A stretch of 64,000 nt of DNA from Polaribacter filamentus (lineage in GTDB: Bacteria > Bacteroidota > Bacteroidia > Flavobacteriales > Flavobacteriaceae), in the NCBI RefSeq assembly GCF_002943715.1, contig NZ_MQUA01000004.1, positions 308,300 through 372,299 of the forward strand. Direction: 5' to 3'. The translations under genes and the position numbers were made by a program. Every line of letters begins with the position of its first letter. The stretch's first letter is position 1. A model generated the notes under the pieces. That model ran no database searches, was not told the DNA's origin, and was given only the letters and a program-made list of their open reading frames with translations. This document shows positions 1 through 10,020 of the stretch, piece after piece.

Positions 1-79
1 AATGACGATAGTTTAAGTAATTTAAGTTTTAAGACATTATCTTAAAAAATATGCAAGTTTAAATTCAGGGTTAAACTAA

Positions 80-679
80 TTATAATTTAACCCTGTTTAC
101 TTTTCCAAATAACAAGAATAGCATACTTTTCAATTGCTTACCAATTTTATTTTTGAGTACTTTATATGCTTTTGTTAGTTGAGCTTCTACAGTTTTAATA
201 GATACATTCAAGTATTCGGAAATTTCAATATTTGTAAGTCCTTCTTTTTTACTCAATAAAAAAGTTTCTTTACATTTAGGTGGTAAAAGATCTATTCCTC
301 TGTTTAATAAAGCTATTTTTTGCTCTAATAAGTTTTTATTGTCTATTTCAGAAACCACCTCGTCAAGAGCCTCAATGTATTTTTTTTCAAGTATAGAAAA
401 AGCTCTATGTTTATGATATTGGTTAATAAACTCATTATAGGTAGACGTATATAAAAAACTTTTTAGAGAATAGTTAGGATTCAACCGTTTCCGATATTCC
501 CAGGTTTTCAGAAAAACAGTTTGAATAATATCTTCCGCTAGTGCTCTGTCAGCATTTAAACTTAAAACATAATTGAAAAGAGGCTTATGATATGTTTCAA
601 CCAAATAAACGTATGCTTTTTCGTCACCTCTTTTAAGATGATCTATAAAGTCTATATTATTTTTATAAATAGGTTTCAA
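80..679 (-). CDS. ECF RNA polymerase sigma factor, FecI type
   Basis: Sigma-70 family factor of the extracytoplasmic-function class, 199 residues, the usual size. Region 2 lies at about residues 20-95 (helical, with AEDIIQTVFLKTWEYR matching the core-binding and -10 segment) and region 4 at about 125-190, with the helix-turn-helix around NIEISEYLNVSIKTVEAQL. It is divergent from the FecR gene that starts at 812, and the SusC gene downstream carries an STN domain, so this is the classic three-part FecI-FecR-transducer arrangement. By family knowledge it would direct transcription of the susC operon when the anti-sigma factor is relieved by substrate at the outer membrane. The role in this locus is inferred from position; the family call is firm. 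Confidence 0.93.
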   Translation of the reverse strand: MKPIYKNNIDFIDHLKRGDEKAYVYLVETYHKPLFNYVLSLNADRALAEDIIQTVFLKTWEYRKRLNPNYSLKSFLYTSTYNEFINQYHKHRAFSILEKKYIEALDEVVSEIDNKNLLEQKIALLNRGIDLLPPKCKETFLLSKKEGLTNIEISEYLNVSIKTVEAQLTKAYKVLKNKIGKQLKSMLFLLFGKVNRVKL

Positions 680-811
680 GTCTAAAAAATATTAAATACT
701 CACAAATGTTATGTAAATATCATAAAAATAATAATAAAACTAATAAAAATTATTAAAAAGTAAGGGTTATTAAATTCTGACTTGTATAATATAAAAAGAA
801 TCACATTAAAA

Positions 812-1963
812 ATGACTCCAAAAATAGATAAACAGATAGTTAAGTACATTTCTAAATCGGCAACTGCCAAAGATTTAGATGAACTTTCAGTGTGGATTCA
901 ATACCCAAATAATAAAATACTCTTTAAAGAATATGTAAAAACACATTATATAATTAACTATGCTATGAATAACTCCGAACAAGACAGAGGTATTGAGCGT
1001 CTGCTTCTTAAAATAAGAAAAGATAAAAAAGTGATTTTTATTAAAAAAATCAAAAGTTTCACAAAATATGCTGCCGTAATTCTTGTGATTTTTTCAGCAA
1101 GTATTTTTTATTTCAGCAAACTGGATATAAATAATAATGATCTGAATATTGTTTCTAATGTAGTTACTCTAAAAACTGAAAGAGGAAAGGTAAAAACAAT
1201 AAATGAAAATGTCGAATCCTTAATTAAAGGATCTAATGGGAATATTATAGGGAATCAAAAAGGAAATAGTATCACTTATAATAAAAACTCAAATTTAGAC
1301 AAGTTAGTTTATAATACTATTACAGTGCCTTATGGTAAAAGGTTTACAATTAATCTATCAGATGGTACAAAAGTTAATTTAAATTCAGGCACTTCATTTA
1401 AATATCCAATAAACTTTCTAAAAGGTCAAGAGAGAAAAGTATTTATTGAAACTGGTGAAGCGTTTTTTAATGTCAAAAAAGATGAAAATCATCCGTTTAT
1501 TGTAAATAATAGAAATATCAATATAAAGGTATTAGGTACAGAATTTAATGTTAGTTCATATCCAGAAGATGATCGTATAACTACTTTTTTAGTTGAAGGT
1601 TCTATTGAACTTTCACAAAACAATTCATTAGATAAAATAAAATTAACTCCAGGCTATAAAGCATCATATAGCAAAACAAGTAAAAATTTAGATGTATCTA
1701 AAGCAGATTTTGAAGTTCATACAGCTTGGTTAAAAGGTAAAATTGTTATAAAATATATGAAATTTGGTGATATTATAAATAAGTTAGAAAGACGTTACGA
1801 TGTTTCTATAGAAAGCAGTGATGCTATTTTAAACAATGAGTTTATTACAGCAACATTTGAAAATGAAACAATAAGTCAAGTTTTGGAAGTGATCAATAAG
1901 TTACATCCAATAGATTATAAAATAAAAGGTAATCAAATATTAATCTCAAAATATAACAAGTAA
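812..1963 (+). CDS. FecR family anti-sigma factor
   Basis: Inner-membrane anti-sigma factor of the FecR family, 383 residues from the ATG at 812. An in-frame TTG at 782 would add ten residues, but the ATG gives the normal short cytoplasmic start MTPKIDKQ. Layout: cytoplasmic helical domain (about 1-80), one transmembrane segment (about 85-105, YAAVILVIFSASIFYF), FecR periplasmic domain (about 170-270, with VPYGKRFTINLSDGTKVNLN) and a C-terminal DUF4974/STN-like domain (about 305-383). It would hold the divergent ECF sigma factor (80-679) inactive until the N-terminal domain of the SusC encoded next signals substrate binding. The partnership is inferred from gene order. Confidence 0.93.
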   Translation: MTPKIDKQIVKYISKSATAKDLDELSVWIQYPNNKILFKEYVKTHYIINYAMNNSEQDRGIERLLLKIRKDKKVIFIKKIKSFTKYAAVILVIFSASIFYFSKLDINNNDLNIVSNVVTLKTERGKVKTINENVESLIKGSNGNIIGNQKGNSITYNKNSNLDKLVYNTITVPYGKRFTINLSDGTKVNLNSGTSFKYPINFLKGQERKVFIETGEAFFNVKKDENHPFIVNNRNINIKVLGTEFNVSSYPEDDRITTFLVEGSIELSQNNSLDKIKLTPGYKASYSKTSKNLDVSKADFEVHTAWLKGKIVIKYMKFGDIINKLERRYDVSIESSDAILNNEFITATFENETISQVLEVINKLHPIDYKIKGNQILISKYNK

Positions 1964-1987
1964 AAATTAAATTATGTAATAAAAAGA

Positions 1988-2017
1988 AATCGAAAGGTGC
2001 AGCAACACCTTTCGATT
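1988..2017 (+). terminator. Hairpin between fecR and susC
   Basis: Perfect 12-bp inverted repeat (AATCGAAAGGTG, loop CAGCAA, CACCTTTCGATT) just after the fecR stop. It lacks a long T tract, so it may be a weak terminator, an mRNA-stabilising 3' end or an attenuator that separates fecR from the strongly expressed susC operon. Confidence 0.5.
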
Positions 2018-2125
2018 AAGTAAAAGTGACTAATATTAATTAACCACATAAATCGACTACAAAAATATGAAAAAGTATTTAGGTTAAGGTGTATAAACCT
2101 ATTATCTATAAATCTAAAATTAAAA

Positions 2126-5100
2126 ATGAAGTTTTCAGTATTCATATTAGTATTCTCTCTATTTCAGCTTCAGGCTAATACTTCATTTTCTCAAAAAAAT
2201 GAGGTAACTCTTGAATTCAAAAATGTGAATCTAGAAAAGGTATTAAATGAAATAGAAAATTTAACGGAATACAGATTTATTTATAAAAATAAGGAAATAG
2301 ATTACAATAGAAATGTTTCAATAACAGCTAAAAAAGAGAAGTTACCTAGTGTCTTAATGAGATTGTTTAGCGACTCTGATATTACTTACGAAGTAGTTGG
2401 TAAACAAGTAATCTTAAAAGCTAAAAATGAAAATATTAGTGACATTAATGACCAAATAAATACTAAAAAAACAAACCAAGATTTCATGATTAATGGAGTC
2501 GTAAAAGATAGTAAAGGCATGACTTTACCTGGTGCAAGTGTATTAGAAAAAGGCACTTATAATGGCACACAATCAGACTTTGATGGAAACTTTTCTCTTG
2601 CTATAAAAGATTTAAATGCTACTCTGGTTGTTTCTTTTTTAGGGTATATCAGTCAAGAAATACAAATAAAAGATGATAGTAACTTAAATATTGTTCTATT
2701 AGAAGACACTGCAAGCCTCGAAGAAATAGTGGTGGTAGGATATGGTTCTCAAAAAAAAGTTACTGTAACAGGTTCTGTTTCTGACATTAAAACGAAAGAA
2801 ATACAACAAACACAAACCGCAAACTTAGCCAATAATCTTACAGGTAGAGTACCGGGTTTGGTAATCAATTCTAGAGGTGGTGAGCCAGGAAGTGATAACG
2901 TAAGTATTTTAATTAGAGGTATTTCTACAACGGGTGATAATACTCCTTTATATGTGATAGACGGAATTCCAAACAGAGGAAGTTTTGAGAGATTAAATCC
3001 AGCAGATATTGAAAGTATATCTGTTTTAAAAGATGCGTCAGCGGCAATTTATGGTGCTCAAGCAGCAAATGGTGTAATACTAATTACTACAAAAAGAGGT
3101 AAAACGGGCGAAACAATTTTTAGTTACAATCAAAGTTATTCGATCTCTCAATCTACAAGAAGACCTGAGTTAATGAATGCTCAGCAATATCTTACGTGGG
3201 TTGATGAAAAGAATGAAAGAAATGGAAGGCCAAGAGAATTTCAAAGTATCATTAGACAATATAGAAACGGAACAATTGACACTTCTGTTTGGGGCGACAC
3301 AGATTGGTGGAGCACAGTTATTGAAGATTGGACACCACAAATTCAACATTCTATTAATGCTTCTGGAGGTGGTGAGAAAACACAGTTTTTTGTTTCTGGT
3401 CAATTTTTAGATCAAGATGCCTTATATGTTGGAAGTGCTTATGGATACAAACAATATAATATTAGATCAAATATTGATACTCGTTTTAGCGATAATTTTA
3501 AAATGAGCTTTGATCTTGCAGCTCGTGTTGGAAATAAAAGTGGCCCAACTTTAGATACAGATGGTTTAATTAGACAAGTCTTTGTCCAGGCTCCTTATGA
3601 ATTTCCTTACTTTGAAAATGGTTTAGTAGCAAAAACTTCTTCAGGGAATCCAATTAGTTTAGTAAATGGAAATAGTGGTAATAGATCAACTAAAACTAAA
3701 AAGTTTGATTCTAGATTTGCTTTTAAATGGGATTTACCATTTATAACGAAAGGACTTTATACAGAAGGCTATGCTGCTATAGATTTTTATACTACTTCAA
3801 GAAAAGATTTATCTAAACCTTTTGACCAATATGAGTTTAATGAACTGACAGGAGAGTATACTAATTTAAAATTCCAAACGGGTAGTATTAACTTGTTTCA
3901 GCAGAATAGTGAAGAACTAAATCAAACGTATCATTTAAAACTTGGATATAATAAAGAGTTTGAAAAACACAAAATAAATTCTTTCATAGCTTTCGAACAA
4001 TATAAACAAGAAGGCGAGTTTTTATTCGCTTCAAGACAAGATTTAGTTTCTGAAGATATTCCATTTCTTTTTTCAGGATCAGATGAAAATAAGGAAAATG
4101 GAGGTGGTGGTTATCAAGCAGCAAGAAGAAACTACTTTGGTAAATTCAACTATTCTTATGACGATAAGTATCTTCTAGACTTAACATTTAGATACGATGG
4201 TTCTGCAAATTTTGCTAAAGATAAAAGATTTGGGTTTTTTCCAGCAGCTTTATTAGGTTGGAGGATATCTCAAGAAGATTTTTTTAATACTGATTTGGTT
4301 AAAGAATTAAAAGTAAGAGCCTCTTGGGGTATTTTGGGTAATGATAGAGTCGCAAATTTTCAATACTTCCAATTGTATAATTTAGTAGAAAATTCATATA
4401 TTTTCGGAGAAAATCGAGTAAGAGAAATTGGTTTAACACCAAGCACTGTTCCTAACCCTAATATTACCTGGGAAACATCAGAGAAATATAATTTTGGTGT
4501 AGATTTTAGATTAAAAAATAATATATTAACTGGTAGTTTAGATTTATTTTATGAAAATAGATCTGATATTTTAGCTCCAAGAAATGCCTCTATACCTGTG
4601 TATTCTGGTTTAGAATTGCCAGATGAAAATATTGGTAGAGTTACCAATCAAGGGATGGAACTACAGTTAAACCATAGAGGAAAAATAAAAAACATTAATT
4701 ATACTTTAGGTGGGCAATTTACCTATGCTAGAAGTGAAATTAAATTTATTGATGAAGCTGCGAACGTTCCAGATTGGCAAAGAAGAACTGGTAAGCCTGT
4801 AGATTTTTTATTGGTATATCAAGCAAACGGTATTTATAATAATCAAGAAGACATAGATAACTCTGTACATTTTCCAGATGCAAAACCTGGTGATGTAATT
4901 TTTGTAGATCAAAATGATGATGGCGTTTTAAATCAAGAAGATCAAATCATTTTGGAAAATTCTCCAACTCCAAGAATAGTTTACGGATTTAATGTGGGAT
5001 TAGAATGGAATAACTTATCATTAAATGTTTTACTTCAAGGACAAGCTGGCGCACAAACTATTTATAGACCTTTTGATTTAAATCAGCAATCTTATTTCTA

Positions 5101-5431
5101 TGAAAATAGATGGCGTTCAGAACGCTTAACTCCAAATGCTACTTATCCTGCTGCTTATGATTTAGGTAGTAGTAGCTTTCAAGAGGTTTCTACAGTATGG
5201 GTAAAAGATAATTCATTTTTAAGAGTAAAAAACGTTGAGCTTTCTTATGCTCTTAAGGATAATTTATTACAATCTATTGGTTTGGATAGTTTTAGGATAT
5301 TTCTTACTGGCCATAATTTGTTTTTGATATATGATAATGTAGGTATTAATGACCCAGAAAGTACTTCCTCCACTGGTTGGTTTTATCCCCAACAAAGACT
5401 TTTATCAACAGGGATTAGTTTAACCTTTTAA
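2126..5431 (+). CDS. SusC-like TonB-dependent outer-membrane transporter with STN domain
   Basis: Outer-membrane TonB-dependent receptor of the SusC/RagA family, 1,101 residues from the ATG at 2126. Order: signal peptide (about 1-22), STN signalling domain (about 27-100), CarboxypepD_reg-like beta-sandwich (about 122-195), TonB box and plug (about 200-320, with VVVGYG and DGIPNRG), then the 22-strand barrel ending in a terminal Phe. The STN domain marks it as a transducer that talks to the FecR/ECF pair upstream. The frame stays open upstream, and an ATG at 2067 would be in frame if the run of five A after it had six, adding about 20 residues typical of this class; the true start may therefore be 2067 with a sequencing error. 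It forms the import channel with SusD (5443). Confidence 0.95.
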   Translation: MKFSVFILVFSLFQLQANTSFSQKNEVTLEFKNVNLEKVLNEIENLTEYRFIYKNKEIDYNRNVSITAKKEKLPSVLMRLFSDSDITYEVVGKQVILKAKNENISDINDQINTKKTNQDFMINGVVKDSKGMTLPGASVLEKGTYNGTQSDFDGNFSLAIKDLNATLVVSFLGYISQEIQIKDDSNLNIVLLEDTASLEEIVVVGYGSQKKVTVTGSVSDIKTKEIQQTQTANLANNLTGRVPGLVINSRGGEPGSDNVSILIRGISTTGDNTPLYVIDGIPNRGSFERLNPADIESISVLKDASAAIYGAQAANGVILITTKRGKTGETIFSYNQSYSISQSTRRPELMNAQQYLTWVDEKNERNGRPREFQSIIRQYRNGTIDTSVWGDTDWWSTVIEDWTPQIQHSINASGGGEKTQFFVSGQFLDQDALYVGSAYGYKQYNIRSNIDTRFSDNFKMSFDLAARVGNKSGPTLDTDGLIRQVFVQAPYEFPYFENGLVAKTSSGNPISLVNGNSGNRSTKTKKFDSRFAFKWDLPFITKGLYTEGYAAIDFYTTSRKDLSKPFDQYEFNELTGEYTNLKFQTGSINLFQQNSEELNQTYHLKLGYNKEFEKHKINSFIAFEQYKQEGEFLFASRQDLVSEDIPFLFSGSDENKENGGGGYQAARRNYFGKFNYSYDDKYLLDLTFRYDGSANFAKDKRFGFFPAALLGWRISQEDFFNTDLVKELKVRASWGILGNDRVANFQYFQLYNLVENSYIFGENRVREIGLTPSTVPNPNITWETSEKYNFGVDFRLKNNILTGSLDLFYENRSDILAPRNASIPVYSGLELPDENIGRVTNQGMELQLNHRGKIKNINYTLGGQFTYARSEIKFIDEAANVPDWQRRTGKPVDFLLVYQANGIYNNQEDIDNSVHFPDAKPGDVIFVDQNDDGVLNQEDQIILENSPTPRIVYGFNVGLEWNNLSLNVLLQGQAGAQTIYRPFDLNQQSYFYENRWRSERLTPNATYPAAYDLGSSSFQEVSTVWVKDNSFLRVKNVELSYALKDNLLQSIGLDSFRIFLTGHNLFLIYDNVGINDPESTSSTGWFYPQQRLLSTGISLTF

Positions 5432-5442
5432 TATAAATAACA

Positions 5443-7181
5443 ATGTATAAAAAAGTAATCTATTATACTTTATTCTTTTTGCTAATTACAACATCGTCTT
5501 GTGATGATGATTTTTTAGACTTACAACCTCAAAACGCAATATCTGAAGCAAGTGTTTGGGAAGATTTAAACCTCATAGAATTATACGTAAATGATCGTTA
5601 TAATGAATTACCTCACGGTTTTACACAATGGGCTGGTGGTTTAAGATTAACTGGTATTACTGATGAAAGTTATCATATGCACGAAGCTAGGTTTCTAGAT
5701 AAATACACAAAAGGTGGCCTTACTTCTGGTTCTTTAAATATGTATTATTTCAATGGCTTTTGGTTAGATGCATATTCTGCAATAAGAAATAATAATATTT
5801 TTTTAGAAAAAATAGGCAATTACGATGGTGGTGAAGAAGATAAAATAAAGAGTTTTACAGCAGAAATTCGTTTTTTAAGAGCATTCTTTTATACAGAATT
5901 AATCTCTAGATATGGTGGTGTGCCTTTAATAGAGAATACGTTTAATTTAAATTCAGATTTTCAAGTTCCAAGATCATCTTTTCAAGATTGTGTTGCATTT
6001 ATTGTTAAAGAATTAGATTTAGCAATTGCTGACTTACCAAACCGTTCGGATGTTTTAGGTGCAAATTTTGGAAGAATAACAAAAGGTGCTGCTATCGGTT
6101 TAAAAATTAGAGCATTAATGTTTGATGCAAGTCCTTTATTTAATACAACAAACGATAATTCTAAATGGCAATTAGTAGCAGATGCTTGCGAAGAATTATT
6201 CAATGTAAATCAATATAGCTTATCATCAGATTATAAGGGATTGTTTTTGAACCCAATGGATTCTGAAATTATCTTTTTTAAACAGTTTATAGAGCAATAT
6301 GGACCAAGTGTAACTGATGTACTTTCAGATTTTTATTATCACTATACTGGTGGGCATAAAATAAACGAATGGCGCTTTCCAAATGGAGATGCTGGTTGGA
6401 TAAGTGAAAATCCTAGACACGAATTTATAGATCAATATGAAACAATTACCGGTGTAATTCCTGTTCAAGGATATGCAGGTAATCCTGATAATTTGATACA
6501 AATTATTAATCCTAATGCTAGAGGTATATATAACCCAGCAGACCATATGAAAATAGAGATCCAAGATTAGGATATTCTGTATTACACGATGGTGCTCCTT
6601 TCAAAGAACGTGAGTTAGAATTTTGGCAAGGTGGTAAAGATAGTAGAGATCCTAATGTAGATGGTTGGTGGAATGGCAGCAGATTAGGGTATGGTATAAG
6701 AAAGGGGTTAAATGAAAATTGGTCAATAGATGATAATGAAGGGAGTGAACAACCTTGGATTTATATGAGACTATCAGAATTCTATTTAACGTATGCAGAA
6801 GCACAATATCACCTAGGTAATACTGGGTTGGCTGTTGATTTTGTGAATTCTATTAGGGGTAGGACAGGTGTTAATATGCCGCCAATAGATGCTTCTGGTG
6901 ATTTACTTGAGAAAATAAAACACGAAAGAAAAATTGAACTCGCATTTGAAGGCAATAGATGGTATGATTCCAGAAGATGGAGAGATGCTGAAGTAGATTT
7001 TGCAAAAGATATTGTAGGAGTTGAAATACAAAAAAATCCTGTAAACGGTAACAAATCTTACAAGTACTTCTATTTTGAAGGTGGCACTGGTAATAGAAGC
7101 TTCCCTGAAAACCATTATGTATGGCCTATTCCTATTGAAGAAATACTAAAAAGCAATTTGCAACAAAATCCAGGTTATTAA
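5443..7181 (+). pseudogene. SusD/RagB-like glycan-binding lipoprotein, split by one frameshift
   Basis: Surface lipoprotein that caps the SusC channel and binds glycan. The first frame (375 codons) has a lipoprotein signal (TTSSC) and the FLDLQPQ start typical of SusD, then runs out of frame at about 6543. A single added C in the CC pair at 6543-6544 restores NPADPYENRDPRLGY, the classic SusD motif, and leads directly into the second frame (through 7181) with the C-terminal AEAQYHLGN, LAFEGNRWYDSRRW and VWPIP signatures. The restored protein would be about 579 residues, the normal length. It follows susC by 11 bp. Because both halves are well conserved and the defect is one base in a short C run, I think a sequencing error is likelier than a real pseudogene. 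Confidence 0.9.
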
Positions 7182-7186
7182 AAAGT

Positions 7187-9082
7187 ATGTTTAACGCAAA
7201 ACAATATATATTAATTTTAATATACTTCCTCTTTATTCAATGCAACAGCAATGTTGAAGACGAAGAAATGGCTGCGCCTGAAAAGTTTCAACTAGAAGCT
7301 TTATCAAGCCCATCTCATTATCCTGGAATAGCTCTTTATACTCTTGATATGGCTAAAAATAGAATTTCTGATGTAAATTCTGAATGGGTATTAAGAAAAT
7401 CATCTTCTGTTACTATTTCTAGCGAGATTAAAAGAAATCAATTTAATGCAATACATAAAATCAATTTTGAAAACCTTAGAAATGATGATGACTATTTTGA
7501 ATTTGTTTTAGCAATTCACGGTAAATTAACCAATAGAACACCAATACCCAATGAATATCTAAAAGATTTAACAGGAATAAGTTTTAGAGCTGTAAGTTAT
7601 GATGTACCAGTAAAAATTACTATAGAAGCTCTAGATATTAATAATGTTATTCTTAAAAGTCAAGATTTTGATTTGAGTACTGATAAAATGAATATGTTTA
7701 AGATGGATATCTCAGACCAATCACTACATCATTTATCATTAAAAATTCAAAAAAACAAACAGAATGAAGTTTCTTTAAGAACAGGATCTATCGCTTTAGA
7801 TGATATCTATTTAAATAATATATCAAATATTACGTTTTCTCCACCTACAAATGATACACAGTTATTACAATGGCTAAAAGAATCCAGTATTAAATATTTT
7901 CTTTGGAATTATAAAGCAATTGGAGTAAATCAAGGAGTGGTTTTAGAAGCTAGTGATGATGCAACAAAAGTATCTGTCTCTGGAATTGGTTATGCCTATG
8001 CAATGTATATTTTGGCAGAAAGTGAAGGAATGATCAATCCACAAGAAGCTAAAGATAGAATTGAAGCAATGTTAAATTGGCAAAAAGCACAAAATTGGTT
8101 CAATGGTTCACAAGGTAAATTTGGTTTTCCTTTTCATTATTACAATTCAGATGGTAGTGGTTTGTATAGCAATAGTCCAGAAGCAGCAAGTACTATTGAC
8201 TGGGCAATTTGTGCAGCAGGATTAAGAACGGTAAAGCAAAAATACAGTTCAGACCCAACAATTGCATCCATTTGTGATGAATTATTAAATCGTCCTGAAT
8301 GGGGAAAAATGATTCACAATCAAGCAAATGACACCTATAAATATGGTAGAATTACTAAAGGTATTAGTGGAATTACAGGCGAAAAAAACGGTCAAGTATG
8401 GGGTGATGCTTTTACTGAAGAATCAGAAATTATTTACCTAGAAGCTTTAGCATCTGGGAAAGTCAATAATTTAGATTTAGATCGAATTTTTAGAGAAAAG
8501 AAAAATGGATTTTACGTAAGTTGGTTTGGTTCTGGGTTTACTTACAACTGGTCACAACTTTGGACAGGTGCAATAGAACCTTACAAAACAAATAGTGTAA
8601 ATGCATATCAAGCTGATGCTTTAAGTTGTTTATCCTCTTTTGGCAAACCGTTTATGGGACTAACAGCTTGTAGTACTATATCTAATTCAGACAGTAATGG
8701 TTTTTTGAATTGGAATGCTTATTTAGGTAATCAAGGAGCAAATGTATCTGGTGCCAATAAATCAGAAGTGATACAGGTTTCACCTGCGCCTTATGGTGCA
8801 ACTTTGGCTTTGCCTTTCGCTTCGGATAGAGCAATCACAGCTTTAAAAGAGTTTGTAAAAGTTGGTTACTATCATCCTTTATTGGGTTTGCCAGATAATA
8901 TTAGACTAAAAAACTATCCAACGAATATTGATGTTCCTGTTCCTAACTGGTCAACTTTTGATATAAATATAGGGCCTATGGGAATGGCAATAGATATGTA
9001 TCAAGACAAAATTATTTCTAACCTGTATTTGAAAGATAGTAATGTAAAAAATAGTTTAGATAAATTAATACAATCATTTTAA
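7187..9082 (+). CDS. Glucoamylase-type (PF10091-like, possibly GH144-related) surface lipoprotein
   Basis: 631 residues with a lipoprotein signal (LFIQC, Cys at about 19). Residues about 40-215 look like a beta-sandwich carbohydrate-binding region (ending SIALDDIYLNN). Residues about 225-630 match the alpha/alpha-barrel glucoamylase-type pattern: SGIGYAYAMYILAE near the start, then FTYNWSQLWTG, NAYQADALSCL, SPAPYGATLALPF and GYYHPLLGLPDNIR. Characterised relatives of PF10091 include GH144 endo-beta-1,2-glucanases, so a beta-glucan substrate is possible but not shown. It lies 5 bp after susD, so it is part of the core operon. A C-terminal relative of this protein is embedded in the glycosidase gene at 14717-15424. 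Confidence 0.7.
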   Translation: MFNAKQYILILIYFLFIQCNSNVEDEEMAAPEKFQLEALSSPSHYPGIALYTLDMAKNRISDVNSEWVLRKSSSVTISSEIKRNQFNAIHKINFENLRNDDDYFEFVLAIHGKLTNRTPIPNEYLKDLTGISFRAVSYDVPVKITIEALDINNVILKSQDFDLSTDKMNMFKMDISDQSLHHLSLKIQKNKQNEVSLRTGSIALDDIYLNNISNITFSPPTNDTQLLQWLKESSIKYFLWNYKAIGVNQGVVLEASDDATKVSVSGIGYAYAMYILAESEGMINPQEAKDRIEAMLNWQKAQNWFNGSQGKFGFPFHYYNSDGSGLYSNSPEAASTIDWAICAAGLRTVKQKYSSDPTIASICDELLNRPEWGKMIHNQANDTYKYGRITKGISGITGEKNGQVWGDAFTEESEIIYLEALASGKVNNLDLDRIFREKKNGFYVSWFGSGFTYNWSQLWTGAIEPYKTNSVNAYQADALSCLSSFGKPFMGLTACSTISNSDSNGFLNWNAYLGNQGANVSGANKSEVIQVSPAPYGATLALPFASDRAITALKEFVKVGYYHPLLGLPDNIRLKNYPTNIDVPVPNWSTFDINIGPMGMAIDMYQDKIISNLYLKDSNVKNSLDKLIQSF

Positions 9083-9093
9083 ATAAATAGAAT

Positions 9094-9948
9094 ATGAATA
9101 AAAATGCATTAATCATTATTTTAAGTATGTGCCTTTTATGCATCAATTGTAAAGATGATGGAATCTCAATGGATGAATTAATCTTTGACCCTGATATTAG
9201 CACAAGTAAAATAGACCTTGGAGGACAAGTAGTTTGCACAGATTATTCAACAGGTGTTAAATCAAGACTTTGGACATTTCCTGGAGGTTCTCCAGCAACA
9301 TCAACAGATGAAGAAGTAAGTGTTTCTTTTAGTAAAGAAGGCCCTGTAACTGTAAAAGTAGAAGTTACTTTTATAGATGATTTTACGGAAACAAAAGAGT
9401 TTGTTATTCAAGTGGGTAATGAATTATATCGTAGAAATATCTTTGGTTTTGAAGACGCTACAGCAGCAACTGAAGCTTGGGGTTTTTGGGTTTCTGATGA
9501 TAGCGATGCTATGGTTTTTTCAGTTGAAAACACTACACAAGGTGGAGCTAATAATACTGATGGATTTGCAAAAATTACAATTAATAAAGCAAATGTAGAA
9601 TCACAATTATACACAAAAGGGAATACAGAGCCTTTTAATGGAATTTTAGAAAGTAATAAAACATACGAGTTTAGTTTTTATGTAAAAAGTGATGATTTTG
9701 ATCAATTTACTGCTGCTGAAATTTCTAATGAAAATGAGGTGCAATCTTGGTATAATTTTGCTTGGTACAGTCCTATCAGAGAAATTAACAGCGATTGGTC
9801 ATATAAAACAGTCACTTTTCAAACAGGTGATTTAACACAGACCTATGCTGAAGGTTTTGCAAACAATGCTTTCACTCAATTCAAGTTTCTACAAAATGGA
9901 ACAGGGGTTTTGTATATAGATGAAATATCGCTAAAAGAAATTCAATAA
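9094..9948 (+). CDS. PKD-domain surface glycan-binding lipoprotein (SGBP-like)
   Basis: 284 residues with a lipobox (LCINC, Cys at about 19). Residues about 35-110 form a PKD-like Ig fold: STGVKSRLWTFPGGSPAT corresponds to the usual W.FPGG.P element, followed by VTVKVEVTF. Residues about 120-284 resemble a jelly-roll carbohydrate-binding module ending GVLYIDEISLKEI. There is no catalytic signature. It sits third after susD in the operon, the usual place of SusE/SusF-like surface glycan-binding proteins, so I infer that it holds substrate at the cell surface. Specificity is unknown. Confidence 0.7.
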   Translation: MNKNALIIILSMCLLCINCKDDGISMDELIFDPDISTSKIDLGGQVVCTDYSTGVKSRLWTFPGGSPATSTDEEVSVSFSKEGPVTVKVEVTFIDDFTETKEFVIQVGNELYRRNIFGFEDATAATEAWGFWVSDDSDAMVFSVENTTQGGANNTDGFAKITINKANVESQLYTKGNTEPFNGILESNKTYEFSFYVKSDDFDQFTAAEISNENEVQSWYNFAWYSPIREINSDWSYKTVTFQTGDLTQTYAEGFANNAFTQFKFLQNGTGVLYIDEISLKEIQ

Positions 9949-10020
9949 TAACAAAACTGGAGGGCACTTAATTTATAATTGATTGCCTTACTTTTAATTC
10001 TAACCTTTAATTAATTTATC

